In this document: positions 14,401-21,803 of the stretch, piece by piece
Layout: each line of letters opens with the position of its first letter
Position numbering within the stretch: position 1 is the first letter of the stretch
Origin: a virus
Strand: one strand, 5' to 3'
IMG/VR virus record: IMGVR_UViG_3300028392_000229
Span: 1-29,328 of that record
Length of the DNA: 29,328 nucleotides
The notes under the pieces: model-generated
What the model was told of the DNA's origin: nothing
Seen by the model: the letters and a program-made list of their open reading frames with translations, nothing else
Databases searched by the model: none
Made by a program: the position numbers and the translations under genes

Positions 14401-14583
14401 AAACTTGCTAATACCCCAGCAGGAGATATGTTTGGTACCAGTGCGGGATCTAATACTAATTCAGGTAATAATGAAATGGTCGATCTAATGAAAGAATTTT
14501 TAGAAAAAATGGATGACTTAATTGATGCACAATCTGATAGCAATGATATACAAAGTGAATTATTAGAGTATTCAAAAGTTTAA
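11410..14583 (+). CDS. Tail tape measure protein with embedded NNPGN lytic-like domain
   Basis: A 1057-aa protein, probably the tail-length ruler (position of T4 gp29). It has hydrophobic segments at about residues 122-145 and 511-535, long helical Ala/Lys/Glu-rich stretches between them, and a glycine zipper at about 674-727 (GGAGGAALGAMIGTAI, GAALGGWLGSKAG). A Ser/Gly-rich linker of three 33-base repeats follows (about 749-781). Residues about 831-960 resemble a phage muramidase-type domain: WRTNNPGNVSFGG, a 'STGIAIMPSIEAGDNL' block, then TIDEGVAQW and LTDPQLKAMI. The C-terminal motif SGYAAILHGNEIIKRL matches the 'A-x-LHG-x-E' seen near the end of many tape measures. A late promoter and GGGAAAA precede it. 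Confidence 0.78.
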   Translation: MPQNLDPDAMEKFNETIRELNNTMPSFILGINQVIGVASGSVKASDALKKLADSAKEGTAYEQAQLAAKKKKDIIDANRENAQTLATNSLKQFGLGLASTTAEFSTFGKVVGGAGDAALAWGKNLGMLGLAMGVLIKATTLAAEAAMKQADNVLKAKDELSKMGVAGGMTAKQLLEMGNAAGYSSEKLGVIAKASRSMGTDIMSLGGNVKQSVKAFGDMTKVGDDVYSSFQRLGVSQEELTQNQADYVKLQASSGRMITEQMKRDGSLKEASLEYTKNLLELSAITGKSMSESKKAMERAQASADITIHTQNLEDERNKLMATGNAADKEKAKQIQKELDANKAMLLAAEATGDAQFLSAQQSRIATGAWTESSTVLLRTLPNYEELQQGLKEGTLTQADYMKAIAEGTKRQRETLGRAAVFDKEMGDKQGLSLALLQNSAKVLGKDLPGALKEAQTDIKNAAEGKGTGSGTDPAEIARNKMTELTRTISVGLDELLGKASPFIQGFNGVTTAATLLTGAAMAAALYLGKLAVQLKIVDALTAAKNIGGSGLPGGGSGLPGGGKGGPDTKTSEGHYKDEKGRWRDSSGRYSKAPPVEAPSTGKAPGGAGRFAGASKAMGALSKLVGPLAGLVSIGSGAMNATEGYNDAEDQVNKGEITKEEGTVKKSEAVGKGIGEGLGGAGGAALGAMIGTAIFPVVGTAIGAALGGWLGSKAGESVGEAVGETVGKEIAKKPVVATTAARASASSKPSSGSSSGSLPSSSGSSSGSSPSSSGSSSGSSASPVVATMASSSAGGDDSSKGPADVPVAKPTGGKDGDVQMGQEVKIGNEIHKGGTVSWRTNNPGNVSFGGLSKQYGAIGAWKKLDGDAQQRSTGIAIMPSIEAGDNLKMALWRRPMYIDKTIDEGVAQWTGTTGLGSGYAKDLAQAAGASMSTVIGTLTDPQLKAMITKQRAWEGFKPGSVVSASLEGIAEGPESGYAAILHGNEIIKRLTKDSILDKLANTPAGDMFGTSAGSNTNSGNNEMVDLMKEFLEKMDDLIDAQSDSNDIQSELLEYSKV
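13654..13752 (+). repeat. Three 33-base tandem repeats (Ser/Gly linker)
   Basis: Three copies of a unit beginning at 13654, 13687 and 13720. The first copy is diverged at its start. They encode an 11-residue Ser-rich unit (SSSGSSSGS-x-P) joining the glycine zipper to the lytic-like domain. A shorter 21-base duplication (GSGLPGG) lies upstream at about 13053-13096. Confidence 0.8.
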
Positions 14584-14590
14584 CTAAATA
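14583..14590 (+). promoter_or_regulatory. Late-type promoter (ACTAAATA) for the portal gene
   Basis: ACTAAATA overlaps the last base of the tape measure stop codon and ends 17 bases before the portal ATG at 14608. Confidence 0.6.
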
Positions 14591-14607
14591 CTGAATAGAC
14601 CTTCATT

Positions 14608-16398
14608 ATGACATATAAAAAACACTTTACCAGAGTTAATCAATCAGGACAAATGAGCCCATTAGGTGGCGGCAGTGTCACTGGTGCATGGAACGGACCC
14701 GGACAAAATGCTACTAACTATAGCAATCAAGATTTTGGTTATAAAAACTATGGAAGTCGACTACCAGAAGTATATACAGGTCACCCAAATCGTATTGAAC
14801 GCTATAATCAATATGAAATGATGGATGTTGATGCTGAAATTAACGCATGTTTAGATATCATTAGTGAATTCAGTACTCAAAAGAATGAACATAATAAGAC
14901 TCCATTCAGTTTAGAATGGCGTGAAGATCCTACTCCACATGAAGTAGAAATGTTAAAAACTCAACTACAGCAATGGTGTAAGTTGAATGAAATGGAAACA
15001 CGTATCTTTAAAATCTTTAGAAATTGTTTAAAGTACGGGGATCAAGTTTTTGTACGTGACCCAGAAAACTTTAAGTTATATTGGGTAGATATGACTAAGG
15101 TTATTAAAGTTATTGTAAATGAAAGTGAAGGTAAAAAACCTGAACAATATGTTATCAAAGACTTAAACATTAACTTAGAAAATCTAGTCGTAGCACAGAA
15201 AACAAACACAGACTTTGCCGCTAATCCAGCAACTGGTATGGGCGGTACAGGTGGCGGCGGAACCGGCGGTGGTGGAGGTTATACTGTTCCAAGTATGCCG
15301 TATAACACAACTGGATCAAGATTTAGTTTAGGATTTAACGAAGCCGCTATTGATAGTAAACATGTGGTACATTTAAGTTTAACAGAAGGACTAGATCGTT
15401 TTTGGCCATTTGGACAAAGTATTTTAGAGAATATCTTTAAAGTTTATAAGCAAAAAGAATTACTAGAAGACGCGGTTCTTATCTATCGTGTACAACGTGC
15501 ACCAGAACGTAGAGTTTTTAAGATTGACGTTGGTAATATGCCAAGTCATATGGCTATGGCTTTTGTTGAACGTATTAAGAATGAGATTCATCAAAGACGT
15601 ATTCCAAGTACGCATGGTGGCGGTAGTATGGTTGATGCATCATATAATCCATTAAGTATGAACGAAGATTACTTCTTCCCGGTAACCGCTGATGGTAGAG
15701 GATCTAGTGTTGATTTATTACCCGGTGGACAAAATTTGGGTGAAATTGATGACTTGCGTTACTTTAATAACAGATTAGCACGTGGACTACGTGTTCCAAG
15801 TAGTTATTTACCTACTGGTCCTGATGATAATGTTACTCCTATGAGTGATGGTCGTGTTGGTACAGCAATGATTCAAGAATTTCGTTTCAATCAATATTGC
15901 GAACGATTACAGAACTACATGGTTAGAAAACTTGATGAAGAATTCAAGCTATTCTTACGTTGGAGAGGACTGAATATTGACAGTGGACTATTTAATTTAA
16001 CATTTAATCCACCACAAAACTTTGCAGCCTATCGTCAAAGTGAGTTAGATACCGCACGTATGAGTTCATTTACAGCAATTGAAGCTTACCCATATATGAG
16101 TAAACGTTTTGCTATGGAACGATTCTTAGGACTAACTGAAGAAGAAATTAATAAGAATGAGAAAATGTGGCGTGAGGAAAATGATAAAGAGATTGTAGTT
16201 GAGCCACAAGGTAATGATTTACGTAGTATTGGTGTATCAGTGGGTGACATTGAAACTGATATACAAACTGGTGAAGAAGCTACTGCCGCAGAAGCACCGC
16301 CCGTTGATCAGGCATTAGATGCAGCCGGTCAAGTACCAGTACCAGGACAAGCACAACCGGGACAAAATATGCCGGCTCCAGGTGGCACTGGCATGTAA
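14608..16398 (+). CDS. 20: Portal vertex protein gp20
   Basis: The portal dodecamer through which DNA enters and to which the tail attaches. Family landmarks include NRIERYNQYEMMDVDAEINA (residues about 66-85), ACLDIISEFS, FRNCLKYGDQVFVRDP, then EDAVLIYRVQRAPERRVFKI, HQRRIPSTHGG and NPLSMNEDYFFPV, followed by GEIDDLRYFNNRLARGLRVP and SSYLPTG. At 596 aa it is longer than T4 gp20 (524 aa). Extra length comes from a Gly-rich insertion around residues 211-230 (GGTGGGGTGGGGG) and an Ala/Pro/Gln-rich C-terminal tail. It opens the head gene block and has its own late-type promoter. Confidence 0.95.
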   Translation: MTYKKHFTRVNQSGQMSPLGGGSVTGAWNGPGQNATNYSNQDFGYKNYGSRLPEVYTGHPNRIERYNQYEMMDVDAEINACLDIISEFSTQKNEHNKTPFSLEWREDPTPHEVEMLKTQLQQWCKLNEMETRIFKIFRNCLKYGDQVFVRDPENFKLYWVDMTKVIKVIVNESEGKKPEQYVIKDLNINLENLVVAQKTNTDFAANPATGMGGTGGGGTGGGGGYTVPSMPYNTTGSRFSLGFNEAAIDSKHVVHLSLTEGLDRFWPFGQSILENIFKVYKQKELLEDAVLIYRVQRAPERRVFKIDVGNMPSHMAMAFVERIKNEIHQRRIPSTHGGGSMVDASYNPLSMNEDYFFPVTADGRGSSVDLLPGGQNLGEIDDLRYFNNRLARGLRVPSSYLPTGPDDNVTPMSDGRVGTAMIQEFRFNQYCERLQNYMVRKLDEEFKLFLRWRGLNIDSGLFNLTFNPPQNFAAYRQSELDTARMSSFTAIEAYPYMSKRFAMERFLGLTEEEINKNEKMWREENDKEIVVEPQGNDLRSIGVSVGDIETDIQTGEEATAAEAPPVDQALDAAGQVPVPGQAQPGQNMPAPGGTGM

Positions 16399-16400
16399 TT

Positions 16401-16409
16401 AGATAAATA
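16401..16409 (+). promoter_or_regulatory. Late-type promoter (AGATAAATA) for the small gene after gp20
   Basis: AGATAAATA lies just after the portal stop and ends 18 bases before the GTG at 16428. Confidence 0.55.
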
Positions 16410-16427
16410 CATTATAGGAAATACCAA

Positions 16428-16652
16428 GTGAAATTATTTGAAATGTTCGATGAGGCAGTTGCAGGTTATCAAGACGTTAGTGCTGATAACAGTCAACCAA
16501 AGTGGAAAGAAAGCCGTAAGACTAAACTAACATTGAAACAAATACGTAAACTACGTAAGATGAATGATGTACGTAACTATGAAAAAGTTAGCTATTTAAA
16601 AAAGATACATCAGCAATATGCACCAAAAGCAGAAGGTGCACCAACAGTTTAA
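16428..16652 (+). CDS. Small basic protein in the gp67 position
   Basis: A 74-aa protein with a GTG start; AGGA is 9 bases upstream. The N-terminus MKLFEMFDEAVAG looks amphipathic. The middle is strongly basic (ESRKTKLTLKQIRKLRKMND) and helical, and ends KKIHQQYAPKA. In T4-like genomes a small prohead core protein (gp67) sits between gp20 and gp21, and this gene occupies that place. T4 gp67 is acidic, however, so I infer only a small head-module protein. It is followed by a strong terminator, which separates it from the downstream head genes. Confidence 0.65.
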   Translation: MKLFEMFDEAVAGYQDVSADNSQPKWKESRKTKLTLKQIRKLRKMNDVRNYEKVSYLKKIHQQYAPKAEGAPTV

Positions 16653-16681
16653 TGAGTAGTTTAAACAAAAACGTTAAAAAT

Positions 16682-16706
16682 CAGCACATATTGTGCTGTT
16701 TTTTTT
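16682..16706 (+). terminator. Rho-independent terminator after the small gp20-linked gene
   Basis: CAGCACA pairs with TGTGCTG (7 bp) around TAT, followed by eight Ts. It is textbook in form and lies just before the next late promoter. Confidence 0.9.
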
Positions 16707-16713
16707 GATACCC

Positions 16714-16721
16714 ACTAAATA
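16714..16721 (+). promoter_or_regulatory. Late-type promoter (ACTAAATA) for the core/protease/scaffold/capsid operon
   Basis: ACTAAATA ends 35 bases before the ATG at 16757, right after the terminator. It is the only such motif before gp23, so it probably drives the operon through the capsid gene. Confidence 0.6.
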
Positions 16722-16756
16722 ACTCTACAAAGCCATTTTACATTCAGGAGACCACA

Positions 16757-17587
16757 ATGGACAACAAAAAATTTGAACAACTTATTGATTTGATTATCAA
16801 TGAGAACGAAGAACAAGCACGTGCATTATTTCACGATATCGTAGTTGAGAAAAGCCGCGAAATCTATGAAGATATGATGGACGATGAAATGGAAGAAGGC
16901 ATGGGCGGTCAAGTCGGTCAAATGATGGACGAGATTTCAGTCGAAGAACAAGGCATGGTAGAAGCTGAAGATGACGATTTAGATTTTGATTCTGATGAAG
17001 ATGAAGTAATCGACATTGAAGATGGTGAAGATGACATGGATGGTGAAGAAAACCTAGAAGACCGTGTCGTTGACTTAGAAGATAAGTTAGACCAATTAAT
17101 GGCTGAATTTGAAGAAATCATGGCTGGCGATGATGAAGAAGTCGATAGTGATGAATCTGACAGTGAGTTTGATGATGATGCTGAAGAAGCCGGCGCAGAC
17201 TTAACACAAGATATGGAACAAGACCATGATGATATGGACGAAGCAATGATGGAAGCTATTGCATTGAAGAAAGTTTCTGTAACTCATGGTGACAATGGTC
17301 AAAATACAAAAAGCACAAACTTAGCAAATAGCGGACAAGCTGGTATGGATAGTAGACCAGTTAAGTTCAGTGGTGCTAGTGAGTCAGTTCCAACAGGACC
17401 AAAAGGCCCAAGTAATGCATATGCAAAAGGTGAATCAAGTGTTAAAGGTGCAGGATCATTTAAGAATAGCCCAGCACAAAACAATGCAGACTTAGAAAAA
17501 GCACCAGCCCCGTCAAAGGGTGACAATGGTGTAAATTCTAGAAGTCCAGTAGCAGAATCACGTAACTCTACAAAGCGTAGAGTATAA
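16757..17587 (+). CDS. Acidic prohead core-like protein (gp68 position)
   Basis: A 276-aa protein with three parts. A helical N-terminus (about 1-45; IDLIINENEEQARALFHDIV) resembles prohead core proteins of T4-like phages. A very acidic middle (about 45-170, Asp/Glu-rich with a coiled coil around RVVDLEDKLDQLMAEFEEIM) follows. The C-terminal half is low complexity, rich in Ser/Gly/Asn/Lys, ending STKRRV. It precedes gp21, gp22 and gp23 as gp67/gp68 do in T4, so it probably forms part of the internal core removed by gp21 during maturation. The gene number is inferred from position. AGGAGA lies upstream of the ATG. Confidence 0.65.
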   Translation: MDNKKFEQLIDLIINENEEQARALFHDIVVEKSREIYEDMMDDEMEEGMGGQVGQMMDEISVEEQGMVEAEDDDLDFDSDEDEVIDIEDGEDDMDGEENLEDRVVDLEDKLDQLMAEFEEIMAGDDEEVDSDESDSEFDDDAEEAGADLTQDMEQDHDDMDEAMMEAIALKKVSVTHGDNGQNTKSTNLANSGQAGMDSRPVKFSGASESVPTGPKGPSNAYAKGESSVKGAGSFKNSPAQNNADLEKAPAPSKGDNGVNSRSPVAESRNSTKRRV

Positions 17588-17602
17588 TAGGAATCTAAGA
17601 GA

Positions 17603-18247
17603 ATGGCTTTGTATCTCAAAGAGCACTTGACATTTGACCGCGCCGGAATGGTTGTGGAAAGTGTCAGTGAAGGTGACAAGAAGAACCTTTATATGAAGGG
17701 AATCTTCATTCAGGGTGGGGTAAAGAACGCTAATGAGCGTGTTTACCCTGTTTCTGAGATTGAAGCCGCAGTCGGAACTCTTAATGAACAAATTACAAGT
17801 GGTTACTCAGTATTAGGTGAAGTAGATCACCCAGACGATTTAAAGATTAACTTAGACCGTGTATCACATATGATTACAAGCATGTGGATGGATGGTGCTA
17901 ATGGATTCGGCAAATTAAAGATTTTACCAACTCCAATGGGAGAACTTGTAACAACTATGTTACAAAGTGGTGTGAAACTCGGCGTATCAAGTCGTGGCAG
18001 CGGTAACGTTGACGACATGAACGGCAAAGTTAGTGACTTTGAAATAGTCACTGTGGATATTGTTGCACAACCTAGCGCACCAAATGCTTATCCTAAAGCA
18101 ATCTATGAAGGTATGATGAATATGCGTCATGGTCATAAATTGTTGGATATTGCAAAGGACGCAAGAGGCGACAAGAAAGTAGAGAAGTACTTGAAAGAGG
18201 AAGTAATGCGCCTTATCAAGGATCTCAAAATTAACAAAGGGGAATAA
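17603..18247 (+). CDS. 21: Prohead core protease gp21
   Basis: The maturation serine protease that cleaves scaffold and capsid proteins. The catalytic signature is visible: H76 in GEVDHPD and the Ser of VSSRGSG (129/130), followed by DFEIVTVDIVAQPSAP, the conserved end of the herpesvirus/T4-type protease core. Its 214 aa agrees with T4 gp21 (212 aa). NANERVYP near residue 42 is another family motif. It lies between the acidic core gene and gp22, as in T4; its stop is 2 bases before the gp22 ATG, with GGGGA overlapping the end of the gene. Confidence 0.94.
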   Translation: MALYLKEHLTFDRAGMVVESVSEGDKKNLYMKGIFIQGGVKNANERVYPVSEIEAAVGTLNEQITSGYSVLGEVDHPDDLKINLDRVSHMITSMWMDGANGFGKLKILPTPMGELVTTMLQSGVKLGVSSRGSGNVDDMNGKVSDFEIVTVDIVAQPSAPNAYPKAIYEGMMNMRHGHKLLDIAKDARGDKKVEKYLKEEVMRLIKDLKINKGE

Positions 18248-18249
18248 GC

Positions 18250-19353
18250 ATGTTTGATGCTATCAAGCCATTACTTGACAGTGGACTTATCAATGAAGAC
18301 ACCGGTGCTCAGTTAAATGAAGCATGGGAAGCTAAGTTAGATGAAGCTCGCCAACAAGTTCGTGCAGAATTACACGAAGAATTCGCACAACGTTATGAAC
18401 ATGACAGAAGCGTGATGGTTGAAGCCCTTGACAAGATGGTTACAGAAAGCCTATCAGAAGAAATTGAAGAATTTCACACTGAGAAGCAAGCAATGAACGA
18501 AGACCGTGTGAAAGCACAAATGAAACTACGTGAAAGTGCAACAAAATTCAATGATTTTATGGTTACTAAACTAGCCGAAGAAATCCGTGAACTACGTTCA
18601 GATCGTATGATTCAAAAAGAAAGTCAACAAAAGCTAGAGCAATTTATTGTTCATGCTTTAGCCCGTGAAATCAAAGAGTTCGCTCAAGATAAACAGGCTG
18701 TGGTTGAAGCTAAGGTTAAGTTAGTTGCAGAAGGTCGTCAACAATTAGAAAAACTTAAAGCACGTTTTGTTGCTGAAAGTGCTAAGAAGTTGTCTATCGC
18801 TGTAGCAGGACAGTTAAAGGGTGAATTAGGTCAGTTGAAAGAAGATATCAAAATTGCAAAAGAAAACAGTTTTGGTCGTAAGATTTTTGAAAGTTTTGCA
18901 GGTGAATTTTCAGTTACTCATTTAAATGATAAAGCTGAAACAAGAAAACTAATGCAAAAATTAGAAGATAAAGATCGTCAATTAGCTGAATCCATTACAC
19001 AAATCAACAACAGTAAAAAGTTAGTTGAATCAAAAGAACGTGAAGTTCGTATTATCAAAGAGTCAAATATTCGTGAGAAGACTATGACTGAGTTACTTTC
19101 TACTCTTAACGAGGAAAAAGCAAAGGTAATGCAGGACTTACTAGAAAGTGTGCAAACAGGTAAACTGCAAGCAACTTTCGATAAGTATCTACCAGCAGTA
19201 CTAAACACTGGCGTTGTTAAAAAAGCTCAAAAAGCTAGTTTAACTGAGTCAAAGATGATTAGTGAAGTTACTGGGGATAAAGCTGCCAAACAAGAAGTTG
19301 ATATGGAACAACGTGACAACGTTATAGATATCAAGCGTCTGGCAGGGCTTTAA
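18250..19353 (+). CDS. 22: Prohead scaffold (core) protein gp22
   Basis: A 367-aa, almost wholly helical, charged protein with repeated Glu/Lys/Gln-rich coiled coils (for example SLSEEIEEFHTEKQAM and MIQKESQQKLEQFIVHALA). The internal pattern LAEEIRELRSDR ... LAREIKEFAQDK suggests repeated units of the scaffold rod. It begins MFDAIKPLLDSGLINEDT and ends with a hydrophilic VIDIKRLAGL. Position between the protease and the capsid gene, length and composition match gp22, which forms the inner scaffold and is later degraded. Confidence 0.88.
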   Translation: MFDAIKPLLDSGLINEDTGAQLNEAWEAKLDEARQQVRAELHEEFAQRYEHDRSVMVEALDKMVTESLSEEIEEFHTEKQAMNEDRVKAQMKLRESATKFNDFMVTKLAEEIRELRSDRMIQKESQQKLEQFIVHALAREIKEFAQDKQAVVEAKVKLVAEGRQQLEKLKARFVAESAKKLSIAVAGQLKGELGQLKEDIKIAKENSFGRKIFESFAGEFSVTHLNDKAETRKLMQKLEDKDRQLAESITQINNSKKLVESKEREVRIIKESNIREKTMTELLSTLNEEKAKVMQDLLESVQTGKLQATFDKYLPAVLNTGVVKKAQKASLTESKMISEVTGDKAAKQEVDMEQRDNVIDIKRLAGL

Positions 19354-19383
19354 ATCAAAGACATAAATTTAGGAGAAATATAA

Positions 19384-20586
19384 ATGTCAAAAGTTCTATT
19401 AGAAAGCCGTTGGGACGAGACCAAGGAAGCTCTGTTAGAAGGCTTAAAGGGCACTCGCCGCTCAACTATGGGTGTTATCTTAGAAAATACTAAGAAACAA
19501 CTACTTGCTGAATCTTCAGTAGGTACAACTACAGCTGGTAACATCGCTACACTAAACCGTGTGATTCTTCCAGTTATTCGTCGTGTCATGCCAACCGTTA
19601 TCGCTAACGAATTGGTAGGTGTACAACCAATGACAGGACCAGTTGGTCAAATTCACACACTACGTGTACGTTATGCAAATAGCTTAGTGGATAACAGTGC
19701 CGCTCAAACTAGCGTTACAGCTGGTCAAGAAGCATTGAGTCCATTCACAATTGCTCAGGCATATTCACGTCAGCCAAGTGGCGCCGCTGGTGATACAGCA
19801 ACAGGCTACACTGGTAACAACACTGCTGCCTTAGAAGGCAACGGTGGTCGTCAAATCAGCGTACAAATCTTACGTCAAGCTGTTGAAGCTAAGTCACGTA
19901 AGTTGCAAGCACGTTGGACATTTGAGGCAGCACAAGATGCACAGAGTCAACATGGTATTGACGTTGAAGCAGAAATCATGGCAGCATTAGCACAAGAAAT
20001 TACTGCTGAAATTGACCAAGAGATTCTATTGTCGTTAGCGACATTGGCATCTACTGAGTACACATTCAACCAAGCTACTGTATCAGGTACAGCTACTTAC
20101 GTTGGTGACGAACACGCTGCCTTAGCTGTTCTAATCAACCGTGTTGCTAACTTGATCGCCCAACGTACACGTCGTGGCGCAGGTAACTGGGCTGTTGTAT
20201 CTCCAGCAAGTTTGACAGTATTGCAATCTGCAACTACTTCAGCGTTTGCTCGTACAACAGAAGGTACATTCGAAGCTCCAACTAACACTAAGTTCGTTGG
20301 TACATTGAACGGTGCTATGCGTGTATTCGTTAACAGTTATGCTCCTGATACACAACCTGTATTGGTTGGTTATAAAGGTTCAAGCGAAACTGATGCAGCC
20401 GCATTCTATTGCCCATACATTCCATTAATGAGCAGTGGAGTTGTATTGGATCCATCAACATTCGAACCAGTCGTATCATTTATGACAAGGTACGGATACA
20501 TCGAATTAACGAATACGGCCAGCTCATTTGGTAACGCTGCCGATTACGTTGGAGAAATTGCGGTTCAGAACCTTACGTTTCAGTGA
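19384..20586 (+). CDS. 23: Major capsid protein gp23
   Basis: A 400-aa HK97-fold hexamer subunit. Recognisable segments include RVILPVIRRVMPTVIANELV, GVQPMTGPVGQIHTLRVRY, ILRQAVEAKSRKLQARWTFE, AAQDAQSQHGIDVEAEIMAAL and YCPYIPLMSSGVVLDPSTFE. The leader (about residues 1-43) is probably removed by gp21: L-A-E43 before SSVG fits the (L/I)-x-E cleavage rule. It is shorter than T4 gp23 (521 aa), as in many marine T4-like phages, and no gp24 vertex gene is seen nearby. AGGAGA lies 7 bases upstream, and a strong terminator follows. The codons look more optimised than elsewhere in the window (many CGT, GGT, GCT), as expected for the most abundant protein. Confidence 0.96.
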   Translation: MSKVLLESRWDETKEALLEGLKGTRRSTMGVILENTKKQLLAESSVGTTTAGNIATLNRVILPVIRRVMPTVIANELVGVQPMTGPVGQIHTLRVRYANSLVDNSAAQTSVTAGQEALSPFTIAQAYSRQPSGAAGDTATGYTGNNTAALEGNGGRQISVQILRQAVEAKSRKLQARWTFEAAQDAQSQHGIDVEAEIMAALAQEITAEIDQEILLSLATLASTEYTFNQATVSGTATYVGDEHAALAVLINRVANLIAQRTRRGAGNWAVVSPASLTVLQSATTSAFARTTEGTFEAPTNTKFVGTLNGAMRVFVNSYAPDTQPVLVGYKGSSETDAAAFYCPYIPLMSSGVVLDPSTFEPVVSFMTRYGYIELTNTASSFGNAADYVGEIAVQNLTFQ

Positions 20587-20627
20587 AATTCACTACATTT
20601 TAATATCTTTACAGATATTATTAAATC

Positions 20628-20653
20628 AAAAGGGTGCTTTGGCACCCTTTTTT
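20628..20653 (+). terminator. Strong terminator after gp23
   Basis: AAAAGGGTGC pairs with GCACCCTTTT (10 bp) around a 4-base loop, with further Ts. A weaker stem, AATATC/GATATT, lies upstream at 20602-20619. Confidence 0.9.
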
Positions 20654-20654
20654 G

Positions 20655-20683
20655 TTGTCCTTTATTAAGTAATAGTATATAAT
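20655..20683 (+). promoter_or_regulatory. Sigma70-like promoter for the GIY-YIG gene
   Basis: TTGTCC (20655-20660), a 17-base spacer and TATAAT (20678-20683). The start is expected near 20690. Confidence 0.5.
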
Positions 20684-20697
20684 GAAACGCAGCCGAT

Positions 20698-20705
20698 AAT
20701 AAATA
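20698..20705 (+). promoter_or_regulatory. TAAATA motif (AATAAATA) close to the GIY-YIG start
   Basis: AATAAATA ends 5 bases before the ATG at 20711, so a late start would be leaderless. It may be fortuitous. Confidence 0.3.
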
Positions 20706-20710
20706 ACTCT

Positions 20711-21691
20711 ATGAAACATTTTATATACAAGACAACTCACACAAACGGAAAATACTACATAGGTAGACATAGCACTACTAACCTTGAAGATGGATATCTA
20801 GGTTCAGGAAAGTGGGTATCACAAATCAAAAAGAAGGATAAGTTAGTCCGAGAAATAGTTGAGTTTGTAGATTCATTTGAGGAACTAATAATAAAAGAAG
20901 ATGAATATTTAGCAGAACATTACGGTAAACCTAACTGTATGAATATGAGTAATAAAAGCACAGGCGCAGCCACTGGATTAGCTAATCCTATGACACGTGA
21001 TGAAGTTAAATCAAAATTTCAAGGGGACAATCATTGGTCCCATAAGAATCCTGAAATGTTTGCAGAAAAACTAGCAGGAGATAATCATTGGATGAATAAA
21101 GATCCAGAACGAAAAGAAGATTTTATAAAAAACAACCCCAACCTAGATGGTAGAAACGCAAAGGCAGCAATGAAAAACGGTAAACACAATAGTATCACTA
21201 ACAATCCAAGTACTATCAACGCACTAAATGGTACTCATCATTGGCAGAATGGTAAAGCGCCAAACTATGAAGGTAAGCTAAACAAGAAGTTGATTGAAGA
21301 AGGTCGTCATAACTTTTTAGGACCAGACACAAATCAAAAACGAATAGATGAGGGAACACACAACTTTGTAGGTTCAGCCGCAAATCTAAAGATGTTAGCA
21401 GAAGGTAAACATCCATCACAACGAAAGATGACTTGTAGTTGTGGTAAGACTGTTAGTAGTAGTATGTATAAAAGATGGCACGGAGATAACTGTAAAATGA
21501 AAGTAATAAAAATGAATTCAAGACAATATGAAAAAATGCGTAATGAACAACTACGAGAAACAATGGAGAAAGCAGGCATAACAGATTATACAAATGTATG
21601 TCTAAGTGCAGACCAACAAGAATATGAAGTTACACTAAAAGATGGAACAGAAGTTATTATTCCTAGTGGATTACCCTATCATTATGATTGA
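20711..21691 (+). CDS. GIY-YIG homing endonuclease (Seg-like, free-standing)
   Basis: A 326-aa protein. The N-terminal nuclease domain has FIYKTTHTNGKYYIGRHST: FIY at 4-6 and YYIG at 15-18, then the catalytic Arg19, DGYLGSGKW and a Glu-rich stretch ending KEDEYLAEHYG. The middle carries short NUMOD3-like repeats with Gly/Asn-His-Trp or His-Asn-Phe cores (GDNHW twice, NGTHHW, EGRHNF, EGTHNF), typical DNA-contact modules. The C-terminal part has a Cys-rich finger (CSCGKTV ... HGDNC). It lies between the capsid terminator and the fibre genes, a typical site for a mobile gene. It has its own sigma70-like promoter and no Shine-Dalgarno. It probably cuts a related phage genome to spread itself. Confidence 0.88.
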   Translation: MKHFIYKTTHTNGKYYIGRHSTTNLEDGYLGSGKWVSQIKKKDKLVREIVEFVDSFEELIIKEDEYLAEHYGKPNCMNMSNKSTGAATGLANPMTRDEVKSKFQGDNHWSHKNPEMFAEKLAGDNHWMNKDPERKEDFIKNNPNLDGRNAKAAMKNGKHNSITNNPSTINALNGTHHWQNGKAPNYEGKLNKKLIEEGRHNFLGPDTNQKRIDEGTHNFVGSAANLKMLAEGKHPSQRKMTCSCGKTVSSSMYKRWHGDNCKMKVIKMNSRQYEKMRNEQLRETMEKAGITDYTNVCLSADQQEYEVTLKDGTEVIIPSGLPYHYD

Positions 21692-21694
21692 TTA

Positions 21695-21703
21695 GCATAA
21701 ATA
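21695..21703 (+). promoter_or_regulatory. Late-type promoter motif (GCATAAATA) just after the GIY-YIG gene
   Basis: A TAAATA site only 33 bases upstream of a strong terminator (21736), with no gene between. It would make a very short transcript. Confidence 0.4.
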
Positions 21704-21735
21704 CAATATCTCAACGGGATGGGAAGTTTACAATC

Positions 21736-21759
21736 AAGCACTATTCGTAGTGCTTTTTT
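21736..21759 (+). terminator. Terminator with TTCG tetraloop
   Basis: AAGCACTA pairs with TAGTGCTT (8 bp) around TTCG, followed by Ts. It ends the GIY-YIG transcript. Confidence 0.9.
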
Positions 21760-21776
21760 GTTATCTACATTATTTT

Positions 21777-21784
21777 GCTAAATA
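21777..21784 (+). promoter_or_regulatory. Late-type promoter (GCTAAATA) for the kelch-like array
   Basis: GCTAAATA ends 19 bases before the ATG at 21804. AAAGGA (21789-21794) lies between them. Confidence 0.6.
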
Positions 21785-21803
21785 CTTCAAAGGAAAACAT
21801 ACT

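Noticed and set aside
16918-17121. Minus-strand ORF rich in Ser within the acidic core gene
   Set aside because: It is the mirror of GAT/GAA-rich codons on the other strand and has no ribosome-binding site.
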